The notes: generated by a model from the sequence alone, not told the origin. Positions 41,246 to 49,674 are shown, numbered from the stretch's first letter. The stretch is 64,000 nucleotides of DNA from Nitrospirota bacterium (GCA_040754395.1 JBFMCL010000007.1:1-64000), one strand, 5' to 3'. Translations and numbers: made by a program.

Positions 41246-42151
41246 CTATGCATTGAGATATCTCCGGGGGTTTTCTGTAATACACCTGTGCACCATCTGT
41301 CTCGCATAGCCTATGCGTATGAGTCTGCCGGCAGACTCGGTCACTGTCATGCTTCCGCCGAGAAGTCTGCCCTTTGCATCAGAAATGGCTTTTTCCGGAC
41401 GTTGAGAAGTGTTTGTCCCCTTCACCATATCCGACACGATGAGAATCCTTTTGTGATCTTTTGCGCGGAATATCAGGCCGAGCGTCTCCGGGTGAAGATG
41501 ATACGGGTCTGCGATAACCTCAATATACACATCCCTGTTTAGGAGCCCGAACCCGGCTATCCCGGGTTCCCGGTGATGCATCCCCCGCATGGCATTAAAG
41601 ATATGGGTAATCCCGCGTGCTCCCGCCCTGAACCCGGCCTCTGCTTCGGCAAACGTCGCATCAGAGTGTCCCATATTGACAATCACCCCCTTCTGGGAGA
41701 CTTCTTTTATCAGCCGCAGCGCTCCCGGCATTTCAGGAGCAATTGTAATAATCCTGACCACCTCTTCGAATCCCTCAGTGAGTCTCCTGTAGGTGTATTC
41801 TGCCGGATTGCTCAGAAATCGTTTTTTGAGCGCCCCGCACTGTACCGGATTCAGAAATGGGCCTTCAAGATGTATCCCGATAATTCTTGCTGCCCCTTTT
41901 CTGCTGCCCATTGCCTGCTGTACATCCATCGCCTTGGCAACTGTCAGCATGTGGTCTCTCATGGTGTGTATCGCAGACGGATACACCGAAAGGACTATTT
42001 CAGAGACCCCTTGCGCGCCATGGAGCTCAGCGATTTTCAGGATCTCCTCTGCCCTGGTCGTCTGCGTGTCATACCCGGCAATACCATGCGTATGGAGGTC
42101 GGTGGTTCTCATCTGAAAGTATGATACCACAGGAAGAACAGGCCTCCGCAC
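41246..42151 (-). CDS. Short NagA-like N-acetylglucosamine-6-phosphate deacetylase
   Basis: The frame is open from GTG 42151, but the conserved protein begins at MRTTDLHTHG (ATG 42112). Motifs: TDLHTHGIAGYDT, IGIHLEGPFLNP, MGHSDATFAEAEAGF, GITHIFNAMRGMHHREPGI and LIVSDMVKGT (catalytic Asp). At ~290 residues it lacks the N- and C-terminal beta-sandwich parts of the usual ~380-aa enzyme, leaving only the barrel. Predicted deacetylase of GlcNAc-6-P or an anhydro-sugar; its neighbours suggest cell-wall recycling. No clear SD is seen at either start. Confidence 0.8.
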   Translation of the reverse strand: MRRPVLPVVSYFQMRTTDLHTHGIAGYDTQTTRAEEILKIAELHGAQGVSEIVLSVYPSAIHTMRDHMLTVAKAMDVQQAMGSRKGAARIIGIHLEGPFLNPVQCGALKKRFLSNPAEYTYRRLTEGFEEVVRIITIAPEMPGALRLIKEVSQKGVIVNMGHSDATFAEAEAGFRAGARGITHIFNAMRGMHHREPGIAGFGLLNRDVYIEVIADPYHLHPETLGLIFRAKDHKRILIVSDMVKGTNTSQRPEKAISDAKGRLLGGSMTVTESAGRLIRIGYARQMVHRCITENPRRYLNA

Positions 42152-42204
42152 GAATTGTTACAGGGCAGTTGGAGTTTTCCGCGGAGAACTGTATTCTATA
42201 ATTA

Positions 42205-42954
42205 ATGACACACATGAACCGTGACCACATTACCCTGGGTAACTTCACCATGGATAGTCTTGATCAGCTCATCCGCAACGCTGCTGCGTTCGGCGATATT
42301 GGGAGCAGGATAGCATTTCTGTCCGCACATCTCATCGGTACGGAGTATGCGGAAGCAACTCTCGTGGGAAGCAGCGATATCCCCGAGGCATTTGTCATTA
42401 ATCTTCAGGGCGTGGACTGTTTTACCTTTCTTGAATATGTCGAGGCGATGCGCCTGTCAGGTTCTTTTCCTGAGTTCAGCGAGAACCTACAAAGAGTGCG
42501 GTACAGGGACGGAATAGTCGATTTCTCCCGCAGAAACCATTTCTTCACTGACTGGAAAGAATGGAATGCAGGGCATATCTCCGATGTGACAGAAAATGTC
42601 GGATCATCTGCGGTGCGGAAGGTCACGAAGAGGTTGAATGACAGGGAAGACGGGACGCTTTTCCTCCCCGGCATCATGCCCGTTCAGCGGGATATCCGCT
42701 ATATTCCTTCTGAGCGTATTGACGACGCGGTAAAGGCGTCATTAAGAACAGGAGACTATGCGGGGATATACACCGAACTCAAGGGACTGGACGTCTCGCA
42801 TGTCGGGATTGTGATCAGGGAGGGAGAAACTCTCCGGCTGAGACACGCTTCCTCGCAAAAACAGATGAAAAAAGTTGTTGATCAGGATTTCAGCAACTAC
42901 ATGTCGGACAAGCCCGGCATTCTCGTATTCAGGCCGGTGATGAATTCGGCTTGA
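42205..42954 (+). CDS. DUF1460 family, NlpC/P60-fold amidase-like protein
   Basis: 249 aa. The DUF1460 pattern is present: FVINLQGVDCFTFLEYVEAM with the catalytic Cys in VDCFTF, FTDWKEWNAGHISDVT, and GLDVSHVGIVIREGETLRLR with the catalytic His in SHVG. Family knowledge: these cleave the lactyl-L-Ala bond of anhydro-muropeptides or are predicted to. No signal peptide is seen, consistent with a cytoplasmic recycling role. It faces the AmpG gene convergently, 8 bp apart, and lies beside the NagA-like gene. Confidence 0.86.
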   Translation: MTHMNRDHITLGNFTMDSLDQLIRNAAAFGDIGSRIAFLSAHLIGTEYAEATLVGSSDIPEAFVINLQGVDCFTFLEYVEAMRLSGSFPEFSENLQRVRYRDGIVDFSRRNHFFTDWKEWNAGHISDVTENVGSSAVRKVTKRLNDREDGTLFLPGIMPVQRDIRYIPSERIDDAVKASLRTGDYAGIYTELKGLDVSHVGIVIREGETLRLRHASSQKQMKKVVDQDFSNYMSDKPGILVFRPVMNSA

Positions 42955-42962
42955 GCTTTCCG

Positions 42963-44216
42963 TTATGCATCAGACTTCAGATCAGCGATCGCCTGCCGCA
43001 GCCACCAGAGACACCCCAATCCCGGCAGGGCAATAAGAAATGTCACGAAGAAGAAACTTGCCCATCCGATGGATTCCACGAGAAACCCGGATGTGGGGGA
43101 CACAAAGATCCTCCCAAGGGCAGCGAGCGAGGAAAGAAGCGCATACTGAGTTGCGGTATAGCGCTGATTGCACATCGCCATGAGCAGCGACACAAATGCC
43201 GCAGTGCCCATGCCACCAGTCAGATTTTCGAAGGCTACGGCAAAGACAAGGATGCCGTAACTTTTTCCCGCCAGTGCAAGCATCATGAATGAAAGGTTCG
43301 AGACTGCCTGGAGGATGCCAAACACAAGAAGCGAGCGGAACAGCTTCAGGCGCACCATGAGAGCGCCGCCGAACATGGCGCCGATTATTAACGACGCGAT
43401 CCCGAGCCCCTTATTGATTGTGCCTACCTCACTGACGGAAAACCCGACCCCTTTGATGAGAAACGCCGTGGTGAGGGCACCCGCATAGGCATCACCCAGC
43501 TTATACAGGATGATCAGCAGCAACAGCCATAAGGCAAAGTTGCGCGAAAAGTAATCCTTCATCGGCCCCCAGACTGCTTCCGTCATGGTGGACGGAGGAA
43601 CTGCCTTCTTCTCTGGTTCCGGCCCGATGAGCGCGGAAAGAATACCAATCCCCATCACTGCCGCCATCAGCAGATAGGTCTGTCTCCATCCGAGATGATC
43701 GGAAAGGATGAGCGCAAGCGCGCCTGACACGAGCATGGCAATGCGGTAGCCCATGACAAACACTGCTGCCCCGACACCGCGTTCCTGTTCACGAAGAACA
43801 TCCGTGCGGTACGCATCAATCACGATATCCTGTGACGCAGACGCAAATGCCACTGTAAGGGCAAGCATCGCGAGCACTGCAGGGGCCTGCTGAGGAGAGC
43901 TGAATGCCATTGCGGTAATGCCCGCGACAAGACTCAGTTGAGTGATGACAATCCAGCCCCGCCGCCTGCCGAGCCACGGCGGCACAAAACGGTCCATAAA
44001 CGGCGACCAGAAGAATTTCAGCGTATAGGGGAGGCCGACCAGGGCAAAGAGTCCTATCGTGCGCAGATCGACCCCGGCAACTGTCATCCATGCCTGCAGG
44101 GTTCCTCCTGTCAGCGCCAGCGGAATGCCCGAGGAGAACCCGAGAAAAGTGATAACCGCAATCCGCTTGCTGGTAAATACCTTAATATATGGAGAGATAT
44201 CAAACGAAGCTTTCAT
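42963..44216 (-). CDS. ampG: AmpG-type muropeptide permease
   Basis: 417 aa MFS protein with about 12 helices. The family signature GFSSGIPLALTGGTLQAWMT and GLPYTLKFFWSPFMDRFVPP then LGRRRGWIVI are diagnostic. Imports GlcNAc-anhydro-muropeptides from the periplasm. With the DUF1460 amidase and NagA-like enzyme it forms a compact recycling group. Confidence 0.93.
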   Translation of the reverse strand: MKASFDISPYIKVFTSKRIAVITFLGFSSGIPLALTGGTLQAWMTVAGVDLRTIGLFALVGLPYTLKFFWSPFMDRFVPPWLGRRRGWIVITQLSLVAGITAMAFSSPQQAPAVLAMLALTVAFASASQDIVIDAYRTDVLREQERGVGAAVFVMGYRIAMLVSGALALILSDHLGWRQTYLLMAAVMGIGILSALIGPEPEKKAVPPSTMTEAVWGPMKDYFSRNFALWLLLLIILYKLGDAYAGALTTAFLIKGVGFSVSEVGTINKGLGIASLIIGAMFGGALMVRLKLFRSLLVFGILQAVSNLSFMMLALAGKSYGILVFAVAFENLTGGMGTAAFVSLLMAMCNQRYTATQYALLSSLAALGRIFVSPTSGFLVESIGWASFFFVTFLIALPGLGCLWWLRQAIADLKSDA

Positions 44217-44524
44217 CCCCTCAGCCCATTTTCGGCATACAATTCATTACGGTCACTATTATAGCAGGGAAAGCCACGGGCTTTTTTTTTGCGGAAAAAT
44301 CCCGTGACTTTGATATTCAATTTTCTTTACCGTGCGGTTCTTTAAAAGGGAAAAAGGCAGAATTATACATGGAGAGCTTTTTCTCATCGGTAAGAATTCC
44401 TGCTATTCGACTTATTTTCTGCGTTTTTTCAGATTCTCATGGACGTACAATGTTTCAGCGTAAAAAAATAATGCATATCAAAATAGTATAATAGAAAAAC
44501 ATAACCCGTAGACGGAGGTGTAAC
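44217..44524. other. 308-bp divergent spacer between ampG and the Smr gene
   Basis: Contains an extended -10 on the minus strand (TGCTATAAT at 44258-44266) suited to ampG, with no clear -35, and a TATAAT-like box near 44483 before the plus-strand gene. AAAGCCACGGGCTTTTTTTT near 44271 looks terminator-like but no plus-strand gene ends there. No coding sequence is seen. Confidence 0.45.
44258..44266 (-). promoter_or_regulatory. Extended -10 promoter element for ampG
   Basis: TGCTATAAT on the minus strand, 42 bp before the ampG start. No -35 is recognisable; an extended -10 can work alone. Confidence 0.4.
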
Positions 44525-45160
44525 ATGAAGGTATCGGAGTGGTCATTTACACCGTTTCAGGGCCTCGGGGAAGCTCTCAGAAAACATAACTGCACGCTCA
44601 ATCAGAAGCACATCCCTGTAAAGAAACCCGCCGAAAATAAAACAGATGAAGAAATATTCCGCGAGGCAATGGCTGATGTGAAGGAAATCAGTGAGTTCAG
44701 GGCAATGCCTCCGAAAAAGCCGCCTGAATATACCCCTTCCCCCCGGAAGGATGATACCCTCGAGATATTGCGCCAGATTGTTGACAGGGAAAAGAAGATA
44801 AAAATCTCGGATACCGGTGAATACATGGAATGGACAAATCCGAAAATCAGGAAAGACATTTCCGAAAAGCTGCATCAGGGCTGTTTTTCTGTGCAGGACT
44901 ATATTGATCTCCACGGCATGACCCTTACGGAAGCAGAAGAAGCCTTCAGTTCCTTTATCAGGCACGCAGTAAAGCATAATCTGTTCTGTATTAAGGTAAT
45001 ACACGGAAGAGGCCTCAGATCTCCCAGAGGTCCGGTGCTCAAAACAGCCCTCGAGAGATGGCTGCAGGGGACATTCAGGAAATGGGTACTCGCGTATACC
45101 ACTGCAAAGGACTGCGACGGAGGACTGGGCGCAACATATGTAATATTGAAAACAAAATAG
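44525..45160 (+). CDS. Smr-domain protein (MutS2 C-terminal-like nuclease domain)
   Basis: 211 aa. The first ~125 residues are charged and unfamiliar; then the Smr domain: DYIDLHGMTLTEAEEAFSSF (LDLHG-type motif), IKVIHGRGLRSPRGPVLKTA (HGxG motif) and GGLGATYVIL. Family knowledge: Smr domains nick or cut RNA or branched DNA. GGAGG lies 8 nt before ATG. Stand-alone gene. Confidence 0.92.
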   Translation: MKVSEWSFTPFQGLGEALRKHNCTLNQKHIPVKKPAENKTDEEIFREAMADVKEISEFRAMPPKKPPEYTPSPRKDDTLEILRQIVDREKKIKISDTGEYMEWTNPKIRKDISEKLHQGCFSVQDYIDLHGMTLTEAEEAFSSFIRHAVKHNLFCIKVIHGRGLRSPRGPVLKTALERWLQGTFRKWVLAYTTAKDCDGGLGATYVILKTK

Positions 45161-45309
45161 GCTGAGGATAGAGTATTTGCGCGGATTCTTTTGCTGATAG
45201 TCAACTACAATATATGAAAACAAAGAGGCAGAAGCCTTGCAGGAAGGAACGACCGAGAATGAGCAAAAATACTCTATCCTCTGGATAATCAGAAAAATAT
45301 TATGAATAA
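45161..45309. repeat. Inverted-repeat intergenic element
   Basis: Perfect 15-bp arms, GAGGATAGAGTATTT (45164-45178) and its complement (45267-45281), enclose ~88 bp. Its right part (GGAAGGAACGACCGAGAATG and AATAATATG downstream) is shared, with changes, by 48777-48853. It could be a mobile-type miniature element or a structured RNA. Confidence 0.6.
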
Positions 45310-45729
45310 TATGGGCTCAGAGGAGATCCGGATATCAATAATACGATCAGGGTAAAGATCTATTATGAGGACACTGATGCAGGCGGCATCGTTTACTATG
45401 CAAACTACCTCCGTTTCATGGAGCGGGCAAGGACAGAACTGCTCGCTGAAAAGGGGATCGATATCGCAGAGTATCACACAAAAGGATATTTCTTTCCTGT
45501 GGTGCACGTCGACATATCCTACAGAAGACCTGCAAAACTCGGAAATATTCTCGATATCAGAACCGAAGTCATTGAGATCAACAATGCATCCCTCCTCGTA
45601 AAACATGAGGTATACAGAGACGCCATGCTGCTTGTCGAGGCAACCGTGAAGCTCGCCTGCATTACCACGGAAGGGAAACCCCGGAGATTGCCGGAAGAGT
45701 TCCAGAGATTATCGCCTGCCGGCAACTGA
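45310..45729 (+). CDS. YbgC-like acyl-CoA thioesterase (hotdog fold), start unclear
   Basis: The frame is open from 45310 after a TAA. KIYYEDTDAGGIVYYANYLR with the catalytic Asp, then FMERARTELLAEKGIDIAEY, are diagnostic of the 4-hydroxybenzoyl-CoA thioesterase/YbgC family; the length (~130 aa) fits. The only ATG in frame (45418) lies after the catalytic motif. An ATG at 45312 in another frame encodes MGSEEIRIS, a YbgC-like N-terminus, suggesting a frameshift or sequencing error near 45340. In many bacteria ybgC sits with tol-pal; here it does not. Confidence 0.8.
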   Translation, partial: YGLRGDPDINNTIRVKIYYEDTDAGGIVYYANYLRFMERARTELLAEKGIDIAEYHTKGYFFPVVHVDISYRRPAKLGNILDIRTEVIEINNASLLVKHEVYRDAMLLVEATVKLACITTEGKPRRLPEEFQRLSPAGN

Positions 45730-45776
45730 ACACACACGCATACAGGATTATTTCATGGAAAGAAATCTGGTTTTTT

Positions 45777-46820
45777 TTATTTTCCCTGAATGATTACGGT
45801 TCCAGGGCAGCCGATCTTTCCCTCCACAGAATACCTGCATGCACGAAACAGACCGATCGTCCACAGATTCGTCATGAGATGTTCTGTGATGCAGGATGCG
45901 GTGAATACAGATTCCTCCTGACACAGTGACAGATACACCACAAGCTGGTCAGCCAGGTGCGGGTCAACCGCCGCACCGGTCGAATAGTACGCAAGGAATT
46001 CCTTTGCTGCATCTTCTCCCACAGTCTCAGCCCTTTTGCCCCGCTCACCGAGCGAAGTGAAGCCTGCGACCGCATTTGCAGACTCTGACTGAAGATAAAG
46101 AAACGTTCCCTGCCCGGGTGTCGGCACATTCTGCGTGCGAATGTCCACGGCACAGCGGAACTCTCCAGGGGTCGCATGTATCGCCTCCATCATGGCGTTT
46201 CCCTGTCTTTCTGCGATCGACAACGGGAGGTTGCCGACACCTGAATATCCCCGCAATGTGAGCAGATCTCCTCTTTCCCTGTTCCTGAAAGGAGCCACCG
46301 TTTTCACAGGAAAAATCTCTGCCCTCACCCTTCCTCCACCCTTCGGATAAAAACCATACGCATCAATCGCAAGGCGTGTTTCGATGCCGATCCGTCTCAA
46401 ACATGCGGCAAAGACTCCCTCGAGGTAATGGAAGGAAGGGCTGAAGGGGACATGGGTACCCCCTTTGAGCGTGAATACAGATATTGTGTCGGAAAAGATA
46501 AGAGAGGGAATGATTGTGTGAAGTACCAGAGAGGTCGAACCTGCGGTTCCCACATCCAGGAAGTAATCTCCGCTTTTCACCTTGCCCGGTGAGAACAGCA
46601 GTTCTGTCGAGCCTTTGGTATCGCCGGAAACCTCCGCACCAGATATCAGTTGCGCCGCCCTGACACAGGTAAGGTGCTGCGGCATAAGTCCCGGCTTTCT
46701 CCGTCCTCTTCTGATATTGAAGATCCTGAACGGTTTTCCGAAAAGGCAGGAAAGTCCCAGTGCCGTGCGCAGTATCTGGCCTCCTCCCTCCCTGTAGCTT
46801 CCGTCAATCTCTATCACCAT
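45777..46820 (-). CDS. rtcA: RNA 3'-terminal phosphate cyclase
   Basis: 347 aa. IEIDGSYREGGGQILRTALG and RRKPGLMPQHLTCVRAAQLI are diagnostic, with the C-terminal QLVVYLSLCQEESVFTASCI segment and His (CITEHLMTNLWTI) that is adenylylated in the family. Converts RNA 3'-phosphate to 2',3'-cyclic phosphate using ATP. No rtcB or rtcR is nearby. It is convergent with the YbgC-like gene. Confidence 0.95.
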   Translation of the reverse strand: MVIEIDGSYREGGGQILRTALGLSCLFGKPFRIFNIRRGRRKPGLMPQHLTCVRAAQLISGAEVSGDTKGSTELLFSPGKVKSGDYFLDVGTAGSTSLVLHTIIPSLIFSDTISVFTLKGGTHVPFSPSFHYLEGVFAACLRRIGIETRLAIDAYGFYPKGGGRVRAEIFPVKTVAPFRNRERGDLLTLRGYSGVGNLPLSIAERQGNAMMEAIHATPGEFRCAVDIRTQNVPTPGQGTFLYLQSESANAVAGFTSLGERGKRAETVGEDAAKEFLAYYSTGAAVDPHLADQLVVYLSLCQEESVFTASCITEHLMTNLWTIGLFRACRYSVEGKIGCPGTVIIQGK

Positions 46821-46930
46821 TGATACTTTATCAGACTCACCCTGCAGATTCCAGCGGGGTATGGTCTATACGCAGGCCCGTTATATTGACAGGCTCGCCA
46901 GATGTCTGATGATACTGAGAAGACACCATC

Positions 46931-46960
46931 CTCTCCTCTCCTCTCCTCTCCTCTCCTCTC
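46931..46960. repeat. Pentanucleotide microsatellite (CTCTC)6
   Basis: Six uninterrupted CTCTC units between the divergent rtcA and aldolase genes. A TTGACA/TGATAC pair at 46886-46915 on the plus strand would place this tract in the aldolase leader. Confidence 0.9.
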
Positions 46961-47110
46961 TTACTCCCCTCAATGGGGGGGGATAAGAACCGCCATGTAC
47001 AATGTACGGAAGACCAAAAAACAATAGAATATGATCCGAAATACTGCTACAATTAGTGAGTACGGCCAGACTCACCTGCGTGAAAAATATTCAAAGGGAG
47101 GACAAAAACC

Positions 47111-48457
47111 ATGGATCTGAAAAATATCATTGCGATCGGGAAAGAAGGAGTGCAAATAAAAGATATCAATGCCCTGAGACAAGGCATTGACAGCCTCGTA
47201 TATGAGGCAGTATTTTCGGACGGCGAGAAAAAAACCGCCCTCCTGGTGCTGATAAAGGAAATTGCCAAGGCAGCCGGCGCCATACCGTCTTCCATTCAGT
47301 CGCTCTACGAGGAAATGGGGAGGAGTTATCCGGGATTCACCGTCCCTGCCATAAATATCCGGGGGCTGACATACGATGTGGCAAAGGTCATCTTCAGGAA
47401 AGCAATGGAAATGAAGGTCGGGCCCTTCATTTTCGAGATCGCACGTTCTGAGATCGGATATACCAAGCAGAGACCGCTCGAGTACTCCGCACTCGTGCTT
47501 GCCGCTGCCGTCAGTGAAGGATACCTTGGACCAATATTCATTCAGGGCGACCATTTCCAGCTGGTAAGGAAATACTTTCTGGCTGACGCAAAACCCGAAA
47601 CGGATTATGTGAAGGGGCTGATACAGGAAGCGATAGAGGCCGAATTCTACAATATCGATATTGATACCTCGACCATTGTGGACATCGACCGGGAAACACT
47701 CAGGGAACAGCAGAAACCAAACTTCGAGATGACGGCAGAGCTGGCTGCGTACATCCGGAGCATTCAGCCTGAAGGAATCGACATCTCCATCGGTGGAGAG
47801 ATCGGGGAAATAGGCGGCAAGAACAGCACTCCTGACGAACTGAGGGCGTACCTTGAAGGCTTCAAGGAGACATTCACCTCAGGCAAGGGACTGAGCAAGC
47901 TCAGCGTCCAGACCGGCACCAGCCATGGCGGCGTGGTACTGCCTGACGGAACTCTCGCAAAAGTCAAAATTGATTTTGAAACACTGCGAACGCTCTCTGA
48001 CCTCGCGCGAAAGGAATTCGGCCTTTCCGGATGCGTGCAGCACGGGGCCTCCACGCTCCCTGAAGATGCCTTCCACATGTTCCCGGAAACCGGCACATCT
48101 GAAGTCCATCTCGCCACCGGGTTCCAGAATATCATGTACGACAGCGCTGCCCTTCCCGCAGAATTCAGGGAAGAAGTTTATAATTTTATCAAGCAGGAAT
48201 ATGCGAAGGAAAAGAAGGAAAACCAGACCGAGGAGCAGTTTATCTACAGCACGAGGAAGAAAGGCTTCGGCCCACTGAAAAAGAAATGGTGGGATCTTCC
48301 CGCCTACGTGAAAGATCCTATCATGGATGAGCTCGGGGCGAAGTTCGCGCTTCTCTTCGAGAAACTGAAAGTAACCAATACCACCGAGATCGTCAAAAAG
48401 ACGGTAAAACCTGTAGTGGTAAAGAAGGAGATAGACAGGGGACTCATCGGGCTGTAG
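47111..48457 (+). CDS. Class II aldolase of an FBP/tagatose-bisphosphate-related subgroup
   Basis: 448 aa, longer than the usual ~300-350. The zinc-ligand region is FIQGDHFQLVRKYF in place of the textbook LHLDHG, with FYNIDIDTSTIVDID as the second metal strand, ISIGGEIGEIGGKN (catalytic Glu/zinc) and SVQTGTSHGGVVL. The late GCVQHGASTLPEDAFHMFPE block and the basic C-terminus are unfamiliar. Predicted C-C bond cleavage in sugar-phosphate metabolism; the exact substrate is uncertain. SD AAAGGGAGG precedes ATG. A rho-independent terminator follows. Confidence 0.75.
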   Translation: MDLKNIIAIGKEGVQIKDINALRQGIDSLVYEAVFSDGEKKTALLVLIKEIAKAAGAIPSSIQSLYEEMGRSYPGFTVPAINIRGLTYDVAKVIFRKAMEMKVGPFIFEIARSEIGYTKQRPLEYSALVLAAAVSEGYLGPIFIQGDHFQLVRKYFLADAKPETDYVKGLIQEAIEAEFYNIDIDTSTIVDIDRETLREQQKPNFEMTAELAAYIRSIQPEGIDISIGGEIGEIGGKNSTPDELRAYLEGFKETFTSGKGLSKLSVQTGTSHGGVVLPDGTLAKVKIDFETLRTLSDLARKEFGLSGCVQHGASTLPEDAFHMFPETGTSEVHLATGFQNIMYDSAALPAEFREEVYNFIKQEYAKEKKENQTEEQFIYSTRKKGFGPLKKKWWDLPAYVKDPIMDELGAKFALLFEKLKVTNTTEIVKKTVKPVVVKKEIDRGLIGL

Positions 48458-48482
48458 ATAGTTTTTCTGTTTGATGGTGACC

Positions 48483-48513
48483 AAAAGGGCAGACAACCTC
48501 TGCCCTTTTTTCG
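48483..48513 (+). terminator. Rho-independent terminator after the aldolase gene
   Basis: AAAAGGGCAGA, loop CAACC, TCTGCCCTTTT followed by TT: an 11-bp stem and T-run 26 bp after the stop codon. Confidence 0.92.
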
Positions 48514-48639
48514 TGCATTGTTCGGATTTAAAAATCAGAACCGGTTAGCCCTTCACCTGTTTTCCTGTAGACACGTGCACGAATTACTTCTTACGCCCGA
48601 CAACGGTAAAGCTGTAGCAAAATCCAGCAATATGCTATA

Positions 48640-48720
48640 GTCATTGCGAGTGTAACGACGCAATCCCGTCTTGTCATCTAAGATTGCCACGTCCCGAAAG
48701 CTTTCGGGACTCGCAATGAC
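48640..48720. repeat. GTCATTGCGAG inverted-repeat element (81 bp)
   Basis: GTCATTGCGAGT at the left and ACTCGCAATGAC at the right are perfect 12-bp inverted ends. Inside is CCCGAAAGCTTTCGGG, a perfect palindrome, and GCAATCCC/GATTGCC. This is the familiar MITE-like or REP-like element found in many bacterial phyla; a half copy lies at 26933. Confidence 0.88.
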
Positions 48721-48776
48721 CTGGTTACCAAACGCTTAAGTTACGTATCGATGGATCCGGGCATATATGAAAATGC

Positions 48777-48853
48777 CTCGCGGGAAGGAACAGATGAGCG
48801 AAAATGCTCCGTCCTCAGCATAATCAGAATAATTTATGAATAATATTGACTGA
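48777..48853. repeat. Partial copy of the 45161-45309 element
   Basis: GGAAGGAACAGATGAGCGAA, then CATAATCAGAATAATTTATG and AATAATATTGACT align with the right part of the first copy. Confidence 0.55.
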
Positions 48854-48925
48854 ACGGCACTTGAAAAATACATACGATTGATGCATATTAATACATATAA
48901 AATATATTGACAGCAGGGGGAATTT

Positions 48926-49123
48926 ATGAAGACTACACTCAACATAGAAGACCGGCTGCTTGACAAGGCAGCAAAGTTAACCGGCATTAAGGAAAAAACA
49001 TCCCTTGTCAGACTTGGACTCGAAGCACTTATCGCGAAAGAAAGCAGCAGGAGACTCGCAAAACTTGGCGGAACTGAAAAGAAATTAGGAAGTATTCCTC
49101 GCAGAAGATCAGCAGGCAAATGA
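48926..49123 (+). CDS. vapB: VapB-type antitoxin
   Basis: 65 aa. MKTTLNIEDRLLDKAAKLTG with SLVRLGLEALIAKESSRRLA is a ribbon-helix-helix DNA-binding module of the DUF2191/VapB type; the basic C-terminus binds the toxin. It lies one base before vapC and is the only toxin-antitoxin pair outside the island, without 9-bp words around it. Confidence 0.9.
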   Translation: MKTTLNIEDRLLDKAAKLTGIKEKTSLVRLGLEALIAKESSRRLAKLGGTEKKLGSIPRRRSAGK

Positions 49124-49124
49124 A

Positions 49125-49481
49125 ATGGTTCTTGTTGACACTTCGGTGTGGGTTGCACATCTTCGGTCCGGCGACATCGGACTTGAAAACCTGTTGAATG
49201 ACGGCCATGTTGTTTGTCATCTCTTCATCGTCGGTGAACTCGCATGCGGCAATCTCTCAAACAGGTCTGAAATTCTTTCTCTCTTGCAGGCCCTGCCTCT
49301 GGCGAATCATGCAGAACATGAAGAGGTGATGCGTTTTATGGAGAATTACTCACTTATGGGGAAAGGATTAGGGTACATTGATATGCATTTGATTGTTTCG
49401 GCTCTCTTGACTGGAGTTCCAATCTGGACACTCGACAGAAAACTTAAAGAGGTTTCTTCAAAGCTGGGGTTAGGATTATAA
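49125..49481 (+). CDS. vapC: VapC PIN-domain toxin
   Basis: 118 aa. VLVDTSVWVAHLRSGD gives Asp5, IVGELACGN gives Glu38, and GLGYIDMHLIVSALL then WTLDRKLKEVSSKLG give the later acidic residues. Intact tRNA/rRNA endonuclease by family. Overlap-free pair with vapB. Confidence 0.92.
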   Translation: MVLVDTSVWVAHLRSGDIGLENLLNDGHVVCHLFIVGELACGNLSNRSEILSLLQALPLANHAEHEEVMRFMENYSLMGKGLGYIDMHLIVSALLTGVPIWTLDRKLKEVSSKLGLGL

Positions 49482-49513
49482 GGTTGTCCCGATAGTTTGA
49501 GAAAGGAAAACAT

Positions 49514-49669
49514 ATGAAACAATGGTATGAGAAACCCTTTGAGAACTATGCAGACAGATACGACAAAGAAGAATTCACAAGATGTGGCAATACCATCACT
49601 GGAATTGATTTATCAGAATCAATGCTGGTAACAGCGAAAAAGCCTGTTCTGTGCAGGATAGTATCCTGA
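49514..49669 (+). pseudogene. Remnant of a SAM-dependent methyltransferase
   Basis: 51 codons: MKQWYEKPFENYADRYDKEE, FTRCGNTITG, then IDLSESMLVTAKK and a short tail. The start and the IDLSESML acidic strand belong to a class I methyltransferase, but the SAM glycine loop and everything between and after are gone, consistent with an internal deletion and 3' loss. It lies convergent to the PiT gene, 5 bp before its stop. Confidence 0.65.
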
Positions 49670-49674
49670 ACGCA

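Larger units (their letters stand above)
48514..48925. other. Intergenic stretch with two repeat elements, no gene seen
   Basis: After the terminator, 48514-48639 holds nothing recognisable. 48640-48720 is an inverted-repeat element and 48777-48853 repeats part of the element at 45239-45316. The rest is AT-rich and leads to the VapB ribosome site (GGGGGAA). Confidence 0.7.

Noticed and set aside
44271-44290. Terminator AAAGCCACGGGCTTTTTTTT
   Set aside because: It points along the plus strand, where no gene ends within 1.3 kb; left as part of the spacer description.
49514-49669. Small functional protein
   Set aside because: The peptide joins the start and one strand of a methyltransferase without the SAM loop; it reads as a deletion remnant.
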